A stretch of DNA of 64,000 bases from positions 1-64,000 of the forward strand of contig JBCFYV010000576.1 in the NCBI GenBank assembly GCA_039000515.1. Reading direction: 5' to 3'. Below, in pieces: positions 46,790-57,719 of this stretch (the first letter of the stretch is position 1; each line of letters begins with the position of its first letter). The notes beneath the pieces are model-generated. The model was not told where the DNA came from, searched no databases, and saw only the letters and a program-made list of their open reading frames with translations. Made by a program: the position numbers and the translations under genes. Origin of the DNA: Timema cristinae. Lineage: Eukaryota > Arthropoda > Insecta > Phasmatodea > Timematidae.

Positions 46790-49144
46790 TAACAGGAGAA
46801 AACAGGATTTTTCGTTTTGCGGACCTGGAGAGTTTCTTTAGGCCAAAAGAGACGAGTGATCCCGACCAAAATTTTCATATACCGAAATTTCAGTGTCAGC
46901 GCTTTTCTGTGGAATGTACTTTAAAATGAAAATTTTGACGTAGCTTCAGGTCCCGTCTTTTCCCGGGGGAAAAGATTGTATGACCATTTGTTGAGGCGCT
47001 CGTAAAAACGGCAAAGGTGTACTAGGTACTTGTACCGTTTTTTCCCAATGAAACCGTTAACTCCCCTCAAGGACCTCTTTTTTCAGCCTCTCATTGCATT
47101 TTTCGAAAAACCCCTACAAAATGATGATATTGGGTTATGGTCATTGTCCTTGACGGGATTTATCGGGGGGATATACGCAGGGTGTAATTTTTAATTACAA
47201 AACCCGAGTCACCTGAGGTAGTAATCCATAACGCGCTTTGTTTACGATTTTTTTTTCCTTCCGAATCATCTTTGAACGTAAGAAACTGATGTTGGGGGGG
47301 AGAGGTTTCGTCAATCCAAAAAAGTCAGAGTTAGGGGAGAGACAAGGGGAAAGATTCAAAGTAACATGAAATATATTGGGTGTGGGTTTCGAGGGATTAC
47401 AATTAAATTATAGATATTTTCGGGTTTTCTATGTACTTCCCTAGAGAAATGGTTTTCCTCAAACCCCGAGAAATTTAAAAATACCCGAAATGCCACCCGA
47501 GGAAAAACGCTTAAAATTAGCAAAACGAAAAGGAGTGTTCCCCTATTTAATTGATTCTTCGAGGGGCTGGCGAAACTCAGTTACCGAGCAAAATAAATTT
47601 ACAAGCGCTCCGGATAGCCATATCTTCGGGAAGACTATGATACCCCCTGTGAGGTTGGCGAGTTTTCGAATGTAAGAATTTTGGGGACTATTCAAACCCT
47701 CTACCTGTGAGGGCGAATTTTATGGCCGACTTTTTTTGAGAACTTTCGTGATTTTGCATAAAGCTTAGCTCGACCGGATGGTCCTTACAGCCCCCAGTCT
47801 AGGTACCAGGCTCTATTGGAAAACCCCGGGTACGGTCGAATTAATCGATGATTGGACATCTCAATTCATTGGGGGCATCCGGGGAGGGATATGTTTTGGG
47901 CAATCTCCGCTTAGCGAATAATGCTATAGGGACGCTTTGATCCTTCCAAGCCGGAGTCTACATTGCATTAAAGTGAATGGACTTTTTCATTTATTTTGCT
48001 TTTCCTCACTTCCCTATGGAATTCGGTGGTCGAAGTGAAGAAATTGCTGATTGGACTGAAAAAATAGAGGACGATGCGGTACGGGCTATATCTTCGGTAG
48101 ATCTTGAATATCCCGAGATGTGCACGGCTCATTCTGACTTGCCATTCTGCCCAAAGAAAGGGTTTCCCAAAACCCTTTTGGGAAACATGAGAAACGTTAA
48201 AACTTTAGCGATAAGGCGGGACGTCATTCACTCCCGTATCAAAAGCTATGTTTAGCGAAGGGTTGAAATGAGAGAGTTCACCGTGTTTCATTTTCAAGAA
48301 AGCCCGTGGTTGGCTCCGTATATCAGGTTAAGCGGAATGAGGAGAAAAGCGAGCAATCAATTGAAAACATGTTTTTTCAAACTGATGAACAATGCCGCAT
48401 TCGGCCTATATCTAAAAGAGGCTTACCTACGATAAAGATATACAGGGGGGGAAGGGGAAAAATTGGAGCGGGTAACCCTTACCCAGCCCTAATTTTAAAA
48501 AACCGCTCGATAGTGTAGAAAACTAGTTCATGGGTTGGAACCGAAGAGTTTTACTTTGTATGCTACTATGGGGGTTTTCGTTTTGGAATCTCAAAGGGTT
48601 TAGTCATGTCGGTCTGCTTTAAACCAGGTTATGATCCCTCCTTCCCCCAAGGTCTTTAAAAATTAAATACATCATACAGACTCATTCTCTACTACATGAT
48701 TTTTGGGATGCATACCAGAGACTAGCCCTGTTGCTAATGATACCGAACCTCCCCCTACGGACAAACAATGTTTACGGGATCCCCGTAGAAAATAAAGGGG
48801 TCCCCCGGGTAACTAAAAGAGAGACTCGAGGTCGGTTACACTGAGTTCTTTGGGTTTACTCCAAAACTCTATTCATTTCAGTAAAAGGGTGGAGAGACGT
48901 AAAGGAAAAGGGGGTGAATTAGCGCGTTAAGAAGCTTTCATTAGAGGTTATCGTAATTTTTTGAAATGAGAATAGTCATGAGAGGGCTCGTTAATAAAAA
49001 GTGTGGGTTTAAACTTTACACACAAAAATTCATGGGTCGCTCTATCTCTATCGACGACAAAAAAATATAGGTACCAAGAACTGTCAATACTCTTCTTGGT
49101 TTTTACTCTTGGCCGTCAACTTATAGTAAACAGTGGGCTATGTA
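46790..49144 (+). pseudogene. Protein-primed family B DNA polymerase, second copy, many frameshifts
   Basis: Read across frames, the motifs occur in correct order. Exo I is FADLESF (Asp codon 46822, Glu 46828). Exo II has HN (His codon 47227) and then YD one frame over near 47243. Exo III lies at 47370-47455 and matches the minisatellite-embedded fragments. KGVFPY follows at 47530, a FFENFR-like segment near 47730, palm motif A VDLEYP (Asp 48100) and motif B KLMNNAAFG (48379-48405). Next is the equivalent of FAILEISK near 48575, then a damaged motif C with TDS (48675-48683). VYGIPV and a C-terminal GFKLYTQKF...SIDDKK end it. The last third matches the 18.3-18.9 kb ORF. At least ten frame changes are present; some are probably sequencing errors. 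Confidence 0.85.
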
Positions 49145-49960
49145 AAAAAAAAAATCATGTTTTCTACAGTGTAAATGATTTAAATAAACAAAAAAAAATT
49201 CATGTTCTTAGTCTAAGTGTATAAATATTCATGTTTTATACTGTAAGTATTTTAAAACAAAAAAAAAATTTACGTCATTACTCTATTTTGTTAAGTATAA
49301 AAAATTTCATTTTTTTGTAAGTGATTAAAAAATAAAAAAATATTCCCGTCCGTACTTAATGTTAATGTTAAAATTCATGTTTTTATGTAAAAGATTAATA
49401 CTAAAAAAAATATATTTACGTCCCGTACTCGATGTGTAAGTGAAAGTGTTAATGTATAAAAAAAACAAAAAATTTCAAGAACTATAACTTGTGGGAAAAA
49501 AAAAACCCAAATAATTTGTATGTATCTATGGTTTTAAAACTTTTATCATTAAATTAGGGTCGCTCTTGCTTTTCGATGACAAAAGTTTTGGGGTGGGAAC
49601 TGTCGATACTCTTCCATGGTCCCCTTAAAACAATCAGACCGTCAACCTATATTTTCCAGTGAAAAAGTGGTTTTGTGGAAAAAAATCATGTTCTTACGTG
49701 TAAGGATTAGAACTAAACCTAAAAAAAAAAAATTTTTTCTGTGTCCTATTGTATAAATTTTATGTTCTTACTGTTAGTGATTAAAACAAAAAAAATTTCA
49801 CGTCAGTACTCTATTGTGTTTAAAGTAAAAAAATATTCATGTTCATACTGTAAGTGATTAAAACTAAAAAAAAAATTCACGTCCTGTACTCTATTGTGTT
49901 AATGTATAAAAATTCATTTCTGTAGTGTAAGGATTAAAAATAGTCAGATTGAATAGGAAG
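49000..49960 (+). repeat. Degenerate ~80-bp tandem repeat with a second copy of the PolB 3' end
   Basis: A unit with ATTCATGTTCTTACTGTAAG, TGATTAAAAC and TTCACGTC.GTACTCTATTG repeats about ten times. 49557-49680 repeats the PolB 3' end of 49025-49150 (GGTCGCTCT, GACGAC/GATGAC, ACTGTC.ATACTCTTC, GGCCGTCAAC/GACCGTCAAC). The gene end was therefore tandemly duplicated, as for the 206-aa gene at 10 kb. Confidence 0.7.
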
Positions 49961-50009
49961 AACACACTAGGCCACATCAATCCTGGAGTTTTAAATTTTT
50001 TAACACCCG

Positions 50010-50185
50010 TCTTTTACGCTAATGTAGTGAAATGAAGGCCTACGTTTAACGTGGAATCCCAACCACGGTGGGGACCGGCATTCCCGACATTCCCAGAGGG
50101 AAGGAAGGGTTTGTCGGACCCGGATTGAACCCAACCGTTAGCCAGAAATCTGACACCCTTTCCCCCGACCGGCAGGCACCCCAAA
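50010..50185 (-). mobile_element. SINE (family 1), minus strand, error-rich
   Basis: TTTACGCTAATG, GTTTAACGTGGAATCCCAAC, CACGGTGGGGACCGGCATTC and a tRNA-like end (GGATTGAACCC, TGACACCCTT) match the 33.1-kb SINE in reverse complement. Confidence 0.7.
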
Positions 50186-50529
50186 ATCCCAAAAAAATGA
50201 ATGGGAAGATGGAATACAAAAAACGTTCCGAAAATTAGGAAAAGTATCCCGAAAAGGCTTCAATCTAGTCTTGTTTGGTTTGCCAGTGACGATTTGAATC
50301 CCCGGGAGTTTTTACGTGTGCTTTATTCTTAAATATCCTTTCACTGTTTATTATGCAAATAACTTTGTCCCAAAATTTTAATGTACGAATTACGAGGGGT
50401 AGATTAACCAATTATCCAAAGTTTTTTAATAATACAGTTTAAACAATTAGAACTTTATCTACGATATCTAAACATTATCTTTTTATATACTAACTATTAT
50501 TTTCATAAAGCTCAAAAGTTTAAGGCGTT

Positions 50530-52365
50530 TGAGTTAATATAATTACTTTAGTTAGCCATTTATTTCTTAAAAAAAAGTTTGACCTTTTAAATTCCTTTAA
50601 AAAAAACGAAACCATTTAAATTTCTTTTTTAACCCCAAAATTCAACAAACTTAATTAATTACCTTAAAAACACAAAGTCCATTTAAATTACCTTTTTAAC
50701 CAAATTCAAAAAATCTTAATTACCTTTAAATTAATTTTCCCTTTTAAAAGAGGCAGGATTATTAATTACCTTAAAAACACAAAATCCATTAATTTCCTTT
50801 TTTAACCCAAAATTTAAAAAATTTAATTACCTTTAAATGAATTAGCTTTAAATAGACAGGATTTTTAATTCCTTAAAAAAACACAAAGTCCATTAATTAC
50901 CTTTTTTTGACAAAGTTCAAAAAAATCTTTAAATTTCCTTAAATGAATTACTGAATAGAATTGCCAAAACAAACAATCTTAATTACCTTTTCATTAATTT
51001 TTTACAAGTTCATCATTTAAAAAAGTTTTAAATTTCTTAAAATTTATTTTTTATGGTGCATAGAACTTTTCTACGATATCTAAAAATTTATCTTCCCTAT
51101 ATTAGACTATTATTTACCTTTCCCCATCAAGTTTAAAGAGTTTGCTTATTAATATTAAATTTCCTTAAAAACAAAATTCATTAATTTGTTTAAAATTAGC
51201 TTGTACACAAAGTTCGGTCATCCAAAATTCAAACAATTTAATTACCTTAATGATCTGGGTTATGAAGAACCTTAAAAAAAAAATACAGTCCATTAATTTC
51301 ATTGGGTAAAAATTTCTTTAAATTTTGAGGTTACTAAAAATTTAATCAATATATTTTATCAGAATTAAAAATAGAAAATTTATCAAAAATAAATATTTAC
51401 AAAAACCCCCTACATTCATCCCACAACCAAAATAGCTTTTTTTTTTTTTCATCAGAGCGGTTATATTTTAAAACTAAGAATTGTACAATTTTTTAAAGAA
51501 GCTTATGCTTTAAATTTTCTTTTTAAAAGAAGTGGATTATGAGAAGTTAACAAAATTTTTTTTAGAAAAAATCATTACTTCATTTGAATATTGAAATTTG
51601 CCCAAAATTCAAACAAACTTAAATTTCCTTTAAATGAGAATGGGTTATTTCAAAGTTAACAATTTTTTTAAAAAAAAAGTTACTTCATTTGAATTTTGAA
51701 TTAGGCAAAGTTCAAACAATCTTAAAACACTTTAAAAGAGACTGAATTATGACAAAGTTAACAATATTTTTCTAAAAAAAAAGTTACTTATTTGAATATG
51801 AAATTTGCCCCAAAAATTTAAACGATTAATTGCCTTTTCTTAAATTCTTTTACAAGATTTTATCCCTTTAAAAAAGTTAATTTCATTAAAAATTTATTTT
51901 TCCCACTTTTGCAATTTGGGAAAATTTGGAGTAAGATGTTACCAATCAGCTTAACACTTAAAAATTTATTAAACAAAATACGTTTAAATCAAATTTAAAA
52001 TTTTTATCTAAGATATCAAACATTTTATCTTTTAACTTTACTATACTCACTAGATATTATTTATCATCATGCTCATCAAAGTTTAAAGGCGTTTGTTTTT
52101 AAAATTTAAATTTCCTTGTTCATCTTTTACTTTAAAAAAAACAGGCAAAGTTCAGTCATTTTTTACCTTTAAATATTTGCTTAGTACAGCAAGTTCGATA
52201 TTAATTACCTTAAAAAAAACAAAAGTTCATTTAATTTCATTGGCTAAATTTTTAGTTGTGCTGGAATAATTTTAAATCAATATTATTTTTTTTTTGAATT
52301 AAACTGACTATATCAAAAATAAATATTTCACGAAGCCCTCTACTTCCTCCGACAACCATGCTTTT
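50530..52365. repeat. AT-rich degenerate repeats
   Basis: AATTACCTTAAAAACACAAA, GTCCATTAATT, CAAAATTCAAACAATCTTAA and AAATGAAT.GATTATGA recur irregularly at about 100-150 bp. TTTCTACGATATCTAAA recurs near 50455, 51070 and 52003. No gene is seen. Confidence 0.6.
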
Positions 52366-52384
52366 TTTTTTCTCAGAAACGGTT

Positions 52385-52500
52385 TTTCGTGGAGGGAGAG
52401 TGAAAAAACCCCTTTGAAAAAACCACCCCAGTTCACCCGACCCAGATTCAAACCGATCCCCCGTCCTCAGTGGGATATCCTAATGAGGGGAGGAAAACCC
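52385..52500 (-). mobile_element. SINE (family 2) fragment, minus strand
   Basis: TCGTGGAGGGAGAGTGAAAA, ACCACCCCAGTTCACCCGAC and a B-box-like complement (ATTCAAACC) are in the family order. Confidence 0.55.
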
Positions 52501-52504
52501 TATT

Positions 52505-53200
52505 GACCCCCGTTCAAATACTGTTGAATTGGAAAATTTTTTAGATAAAAGACCCGGGGGGTTCTTATGTCGAGCGAGAGACGACGTTATAATTCAGGAG
52601 CTGTACCCTTCCCTCACCCCCGTCTCGAAATCGTGCAGAAAGATTCCCGTTAGGTATTTTTCGTCAAAAATGCAGGGGATGTTTATCAATAAAGGGTAGA
52701 CTACCGCTTTTTCATGATAAAAGTGCTAACCAAAGACGGGAAGGGGAAACACCATATAGGGAGCCCCGGTGAGGTGAACCGGGACGTAGCCTCCCAAAAA
52801 ACTCGCTGACCGAGGGTGGGGTGTTTAAACTCATTTCAAAAAAGCTAAAATAGGTGTTTTTTTAAAAAAAAAAAAATTAAAAAAATTCATGAATTTTTAA
52901 CCCGAAATTATTTTAAATTTTTTCTTAGAGTGTAGATTAAGCGTAATTAACTTTTAATGTATGAATTTTTAAAAAAATTATATGGTGGAAATAAAAGTTT
53001 ATAAATTTTAATTTTAAATGTAAGTTTGTTTGTTTTGATTAATGTAAATTTAAATTTTATTGATTATTTCTTAAATAGGGGAGAGAGGAGAGGGATTGAA
53101 AAACCCGCCTATAGGGTTCGAGCCAATTCTTTTTTTAAACTCATTTAACCTGTAAACTTCAATGAAAATTGATATGATTGGATTTAGTGACCATCAGGGT
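52505..53200. other. GC-richer islet (52500-52850), then AT-rich spacer
   Basis: 52560-52840 is less AT-biased than its surroundings and may hold coding remnants of the element, since it lies between PolB copy 2 and the 206-aa homologue. No frame is recognisable. Confidence 0.3.
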
Positions 53201-53209
53201 TTTGAGAAG

Positions 53210-54520
53210 AGGGATTGAAACCCGACCCCCAGGTTCGAGGCTGTCAGCACCAAACCTACACCCCAAAATACAGTAGAATTTAACCTTTTCCAGGGCCAGG
53301 ATTGAAGTAGACCATCGGCGTTTGGCAATCATTGAGCAGGATATGGATTGAAAAATACAGAAGAATTTTAACCTTTTTACCAGGAGTGAGGATTGAAGTC
53401 AGACCCTCAGGTTTTTTTGGGAATCATCTTGGCAGGATATGGGTGAAAAAAATACGAAAATATTTAACCTTTTTACCCGGAAATGAGGATTTGAAGTCAA
53501 CCATCAGGAGTTTGGCAAACTCTTTAGCAGGACAAGGATTTAAACATACAGAAAATATTTTAAAACCTTTTTTCCCGGGGTGAGGGTTTAAAGTCAACCC
53601 TCGGGTGTTTTTTCAATTTTTTGGCAGGATAAGGTTAAAACATACGGAAAATATTTAATTTACCCGGGTGAGGGTTGAATCGACCCGGATGTTTGGCAAT
53701 CATCTTAGCAGGATAAGGGTTGGAAAAAATACAGAAGATATTTAACCTTTTTCCCCGGAGTGGGATTTAAGTCAGCCCCAGGATGTTTGGCAATCACTTG
53801 GCAGGACTAAGGATTGAAAACATACAAAGAATTTAACCTTTTTTCCAGGAGTGAGGATTGAAGTCAGACCATCGGGATTTTGGTTTTTTAAACTCGAGTA
53901 GGATAAGGATGTGAAGTCAGATAGAAACAGGTCAGGATGAGGATTAAATGACCATCAGAGTGTTTTGACAATCATTTGAGAGAGAGAGGAATAATACTTG
54001 TCAGGGCTAAGGGTTGAAAACATACAGAAGATATTTAACCTTAAATTTTGTAATTTTTTGGGGAGTGAGGGTTGAGTCATACCCTCAGGGGTTTTGGCAA
54101 CATCTTGAGTAGGGGTAAAGGTTTTAATCAGTTTCGGGGTTTGAGAGAGAGAGACAGGGGGGATTAAACCCGATCCTCAAGGGTTAAGGTCGCCGCCACC
54201 CGCCCCAACCTCAAATACGGAAAATATTTAACCCTTTTTCCAAGGATTGAAAACAACAGAAGATCCCAACTTTACAGGGAAGTGGGATTTTAAGTCGGTC
54301 TATCCGCGTTTTTTGAAGGGAGAGAAAAATACTTTTTAGGAGTAAGGGTTAAAACTACGGAGTATTTAACCTTAATTCCTAAACTTTTTTCCATGAGTGA
54401 GGATTGAAGTCGGACCCTCAGGGTGTTTTTTGGGAAACTCTTGAGGGGGAGAGAGGAGAATAGAGAGGAGGAATAATACTTGTCAGGGGCTAAGGATTGG
54501 AGGGTATGCCCTCCCTCCCT
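53210..54520 (+). repeat. ~97-bp tandem repeat, about 13 units
   Basis: Units contain TTGGCAATCATCTTGGCAGG, ATAAGGATTGAAAACATACAG, AAGATATTTAACC, TTTTACC.GGAGTGAGGATTG and AAGTCAGACCATCAGG. GGCAGGATA-like boxes fall near 53330, 53432, 53527, 53625, 53707 and 53803. The array ends directly before the TATA box of the 206-aa homologue. Confidence 0.85.
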
Positions 54521-54526
54521 CCCCAA

Positions 54527-54532
54527 TATAAA
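54527..54532 (+). promoter_or_regulatory. TATA box of the 206-aa gene homologue
   Basis: ATATAAAGCG lies 41 bp before the ATG at 54568 and is followed by GGGGG(T)AGGGAGACGC. The TATA, the purine-rich leader and the spacing equal those at 10847. Confidence 0.65.
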
Positions 54533-54567
54533 GCGACCCGGGGGGTAGGGAGACGCATTTATTTGAA

Positions 54568-55105
54568 ATGTTTAGGGCGGTTGGTTTGTCGGAGGGCATG
54601 AGTGAAATTAAGATCCAGACAGCAGCTTGGAAAAATACATCGCGAGAGCCGAAAGGGTTAAAAGCGAGTGTTGCGACTCTTTGGGGGCACTGGGTCGGAT
54701 GCCATAAACGGGAATGTACGGGGGAGTCATCCGTCGGAAATGTTCAACAATTCCCGTCTACAAGTGAAGGAAGGGGACGAGCTGCAAATTTCCGCGAAGG
54801 GCTCCCCCGTCGGGGAATCGTATCCCCCGTTTGAGGACGCTTTGGATCGAGTGGATCGGATCGAGCGGGAGGAACTCGACCGTATCAAAAGATCTCCGAA
54901 CTGAAAAATAAAGGGGGCCCACAAGTTTGTCGTGGAAGGGAAGAGGGATCAGCGAACCGGGGGACGGCCAAAAATCGGAGGGACTATTGGGCAAAGTGCT
55001 TTTCAGGTAAAAACTTTGGCGCGAGATACAGAAGTCGGGTTTAACGCGTCGCAGGCGGACGATCTTTTTAGGCGAGGCAAATACGACTTTTCAAGTGGTG
55101 AAAGA
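54568..55105 (+). pseudogene. Second, frameshifted copy of the 206-aa gene
   Basis: Across three frames the copy follows the 10191-10811 protein in order. It begins MFRAVGLSEGMSEIKI (compare MFSRLGYRLEDMSDIKI), then WVGCH (compare WLGCH), LDRIEREELDR-like text at about 54840-54890 (RIEREELDRIK), and K(N/T)(F/L)(G)AR(Y/D) followed by FNASQ near 55040. It ends G(K)YDF. The shared TATA promoter confirms homology. Frameshifts may be real decay or consensus error. Confidence 0.8.
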
Positions 55106-55109
55106 ACGG

Positions 55110-55850
55110 TCGTGCGCGTGTTGAATAGACTATATGTATGTGTATGTTGAAAGACTAACTATGATGAAAGAATCTTTGAGAGAGAGAATTTGTCTGAATA
55201 TGTATCAATGTAAAATTAAGAATATACTAGGTTTTAAAAAAAAACTGACTATTTTTTAGGGGGGAAAATACTTGTCATATCCCCTTTAAATTCCCAATCT
55301 TTGCTGGTCGCCCCCAGGTTTTGGAAAAGAGGAATTACTTGTCATACCCCGGGTTCGAGGCCATAACTACCCTCCCAAACCCTAAACATAAAGCATGAAA
55401 GAGAGAAAACATCCAAACCCCTTTTCCCCCCGATCGCCCCATGTTTAAGGTGATTGTTTGAACTTTCCTAATTCAATTTTTCAATAAAGTAACTGTTTTT
55501 TTAGAAAAAATTTTAACTTTTTCATAATCCTCCCTCTTTTAAAGGAAAATAATAACCCAGCCTCATTTAAAGGGAAATTTAAAGTTGTTTGAACTTTCCC
55601 AATTTTTGCTAGGATGACATCGGGGTTTGAGAGAGAATTTACTTGTACTATTTATTTAGGGGAGGATAATATTTATCTATCCCAAGGACTGGGGGTTCGG
55701 GGTCCAAAAGTTTGCCCCCCCAAAAACCCACCACACCCCCGATAAAAGAGATAGAGAGAGAGGAGAAAAAAACTCGGGCTCGTCGGGAAAGAACCCAACC
55801 CTGCCCCCCTACCTCTGAGAAAAGGGGGGGAAAACCCTGAGGTGATGCCT
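55110..55850. other. Low-complexity and G/C-homopolymer-rich stretch
   Basis: No inverted-repeat arm like 9089-9245 was found here, although one would be expected downstream of this gene. No gene is seen. Confidence 0.35.
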
Positions 55851-55859
55851 CCTCTGTCA

Positions 55860-56400
55860 TCCGCGTGTGTAACGCGCTCCAACCCTCCTACAAAACATGT
55901 TTCGTATACCGCAAAAAAAAAAACATCCCGGGTTTCTCCCACCTCACCCCCCAAATCGGTACCCAACTTCTCATCCCCCCCCCCCACCCGTTTATGCAAA
56001 TGGTCACAGAATCCCGCAGTCACCCCCCCACCCCCCCCTCACATCTCGCACATCTCGGAACCCCCCCAAACCCCTCAGTCACCCCAGGTGTCCTCCCCCC
56101 CCCCCACCCCCAATCCCCAAATCAACATATCTTCGTGACATCCGGAAACCCCCAACCTTTTAAAATTAGTAAAGAGGTCGCAGAAACTGCCCTTCCCCTT
56201 CTCGCACTTCTTTCCACAAAAAGGGGGGAGGTGGCCCGGGGTTTTGGCGAGAATTTAGGGGGGAAAGCCCTCCCGCCGGGGGATGACCCGAAGAAAAATG
56301 CCCGGGCCTTAACATCGACTAAAGGAATTGCATCTTTAAAATTTTCGGAAGCTGGGGAATTTACCCTGTCGCCCTTTGAAACCCTTTGGGTAGCCTGATG
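55860..56400 (+). pseudogene. Likely second copy of the LINE 5' linker region
   Basis: The plus-strand frame is Pro/Ser/His-rich (HISHISEPPQTPQSPQVSS). VTSGNPQPFKISKEVAETAL follows it, a diverged match to VTSRKPPTLQNYVNECRRNC of the minus-strand LINE at 42.7 kb. The same order of a low-complexity proline-rich part then this segment supports homology. The RT domain does not follow recognisably. Confidence 0.45.
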
Positions 56401-56429
56401 TATGGGAGCTTTGAAGTTTTTTTAAAGAA

Positions 56430-57570
56430 AATGGGGAAATGATCGCTGTCACAGTCCGAGTGACCCCCCCAAAGGTAGAGTGGGCAAAACAACACCGCTC
56501 TGATTTACCCCGAGGAGGCTCGAGGGCTTTCCCGAGGGGGTGGGGGGCGTTCCGCAAAGGAGGTCGGGGGGTTTCCCCAAGGGGGGGCCCGGGAGAATTC
56601 CCTTTGGTGGGTAGGAGTGGCAAATGTTAAGATATAGCTATCAGTTTTCTTCACTACATCGGTCCTTTTGGTTGTAATCTTATATTTCCTCACATATGCC
56701 CTCAATGCTTACGCAGTCGAGGTCATAGCAAGTGACCACTCCCTTGAAAACATTGAGGAACCTGTGCGGTTCCACCTTCCCCTTTTAAAATGATTCGTAG
56801 GGATCAACGGTATCCTAGTTATTGCCATTATTTTCGCCGTCTGAAGGTCATTGTCAGTCTGGATCATTATTGTTCCATCGCGCAGTTTTAATAATTGAAA
56901 CCCCAGACTCAGGAGCTCCTTTGATTATCACTATTTTAAGGACAAATGGGCTTACACCCCCTGAAGTTCTCATTTTCTTCTACTCGATACAATACCAGGA
57001 AGCGGGTCTGGGGCTCACCACATTCCTGGACTTTTTCCATTAAAGGGCTGGACGGCCTTACCCGTTTCCGCCTATTATCAATATTACGACCCTGATAGGG
57101 GCCATTTCAGTGAGTTGTCAGCAGAATTTGGCAGTACATTGCTAGCGGACAGTAAGGCGTCAGCTGCGACAATGGAGGTGGCCATGCCTTTATGGGGGGA
57201 CAACCTGCATAATACTCGGATCGTAGACTAGGGTTGATCCACGTTGGTTCTACCACATGTGGCCCTGTTAACCCTCCCTACGGGAAACCCCACACGACGC
57301 TAGAATGTCAACCCTCACATGGGGCATCACCAGGAGAGAGGTCGTCGCAACAAGTGGGTGCAGGCAAGTGCAAATTTTACGTCCGGGCCTTCATGAACTC
57401 AACCTATCTTTTTTTCAAAGTAGGGTACCCAGTTATTGTCATCCATAAGGCCTTCCTCTAAGATATTACAACCGGCGGTCAATTGCAGAGGTATCCAGTA
57501 ATTGTCTGAGAAGAGCCAAGTTAGTAGCCAAGGTCGTCAACGGAGAGGCCAAAGGCTTCCGTTCAGGATA
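56430..57570. other. Unrecognised, compositionally balanced segment
   Basis: 56640-57540 has even base composition and few homopolymers, unlike its surroundings. It resembles coding or transposon sequence, but stops occur in all frames and I recognise no motif on either strand. Confidence 0.3.
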
Positions 57571-57574
57571 AACC

Positions 57575-57715
57575 CGGGAGGGGGAAGAGAAAAAAGAAGT
57601 AAATAAAGTAATAGAAGGGAGAAGAAGTAAGGAGAAAGAGAATGGAGAAGGAAGGAGAGAGAGAAGGGAGAAGGAGAGAAAAAAGGAAGGAAGGAAAAAG
57701 GAGGTGAAAGGAAAG
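57575..57715 (+). repeat. Purine-rich (GA/GGAA)n tract
   Basis: About 140 bp of almost only A and G (AGAAGGGAGAAGGAGAGA type). Confidence 0.9.
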
Positions 57716-57719
57716 ATTA

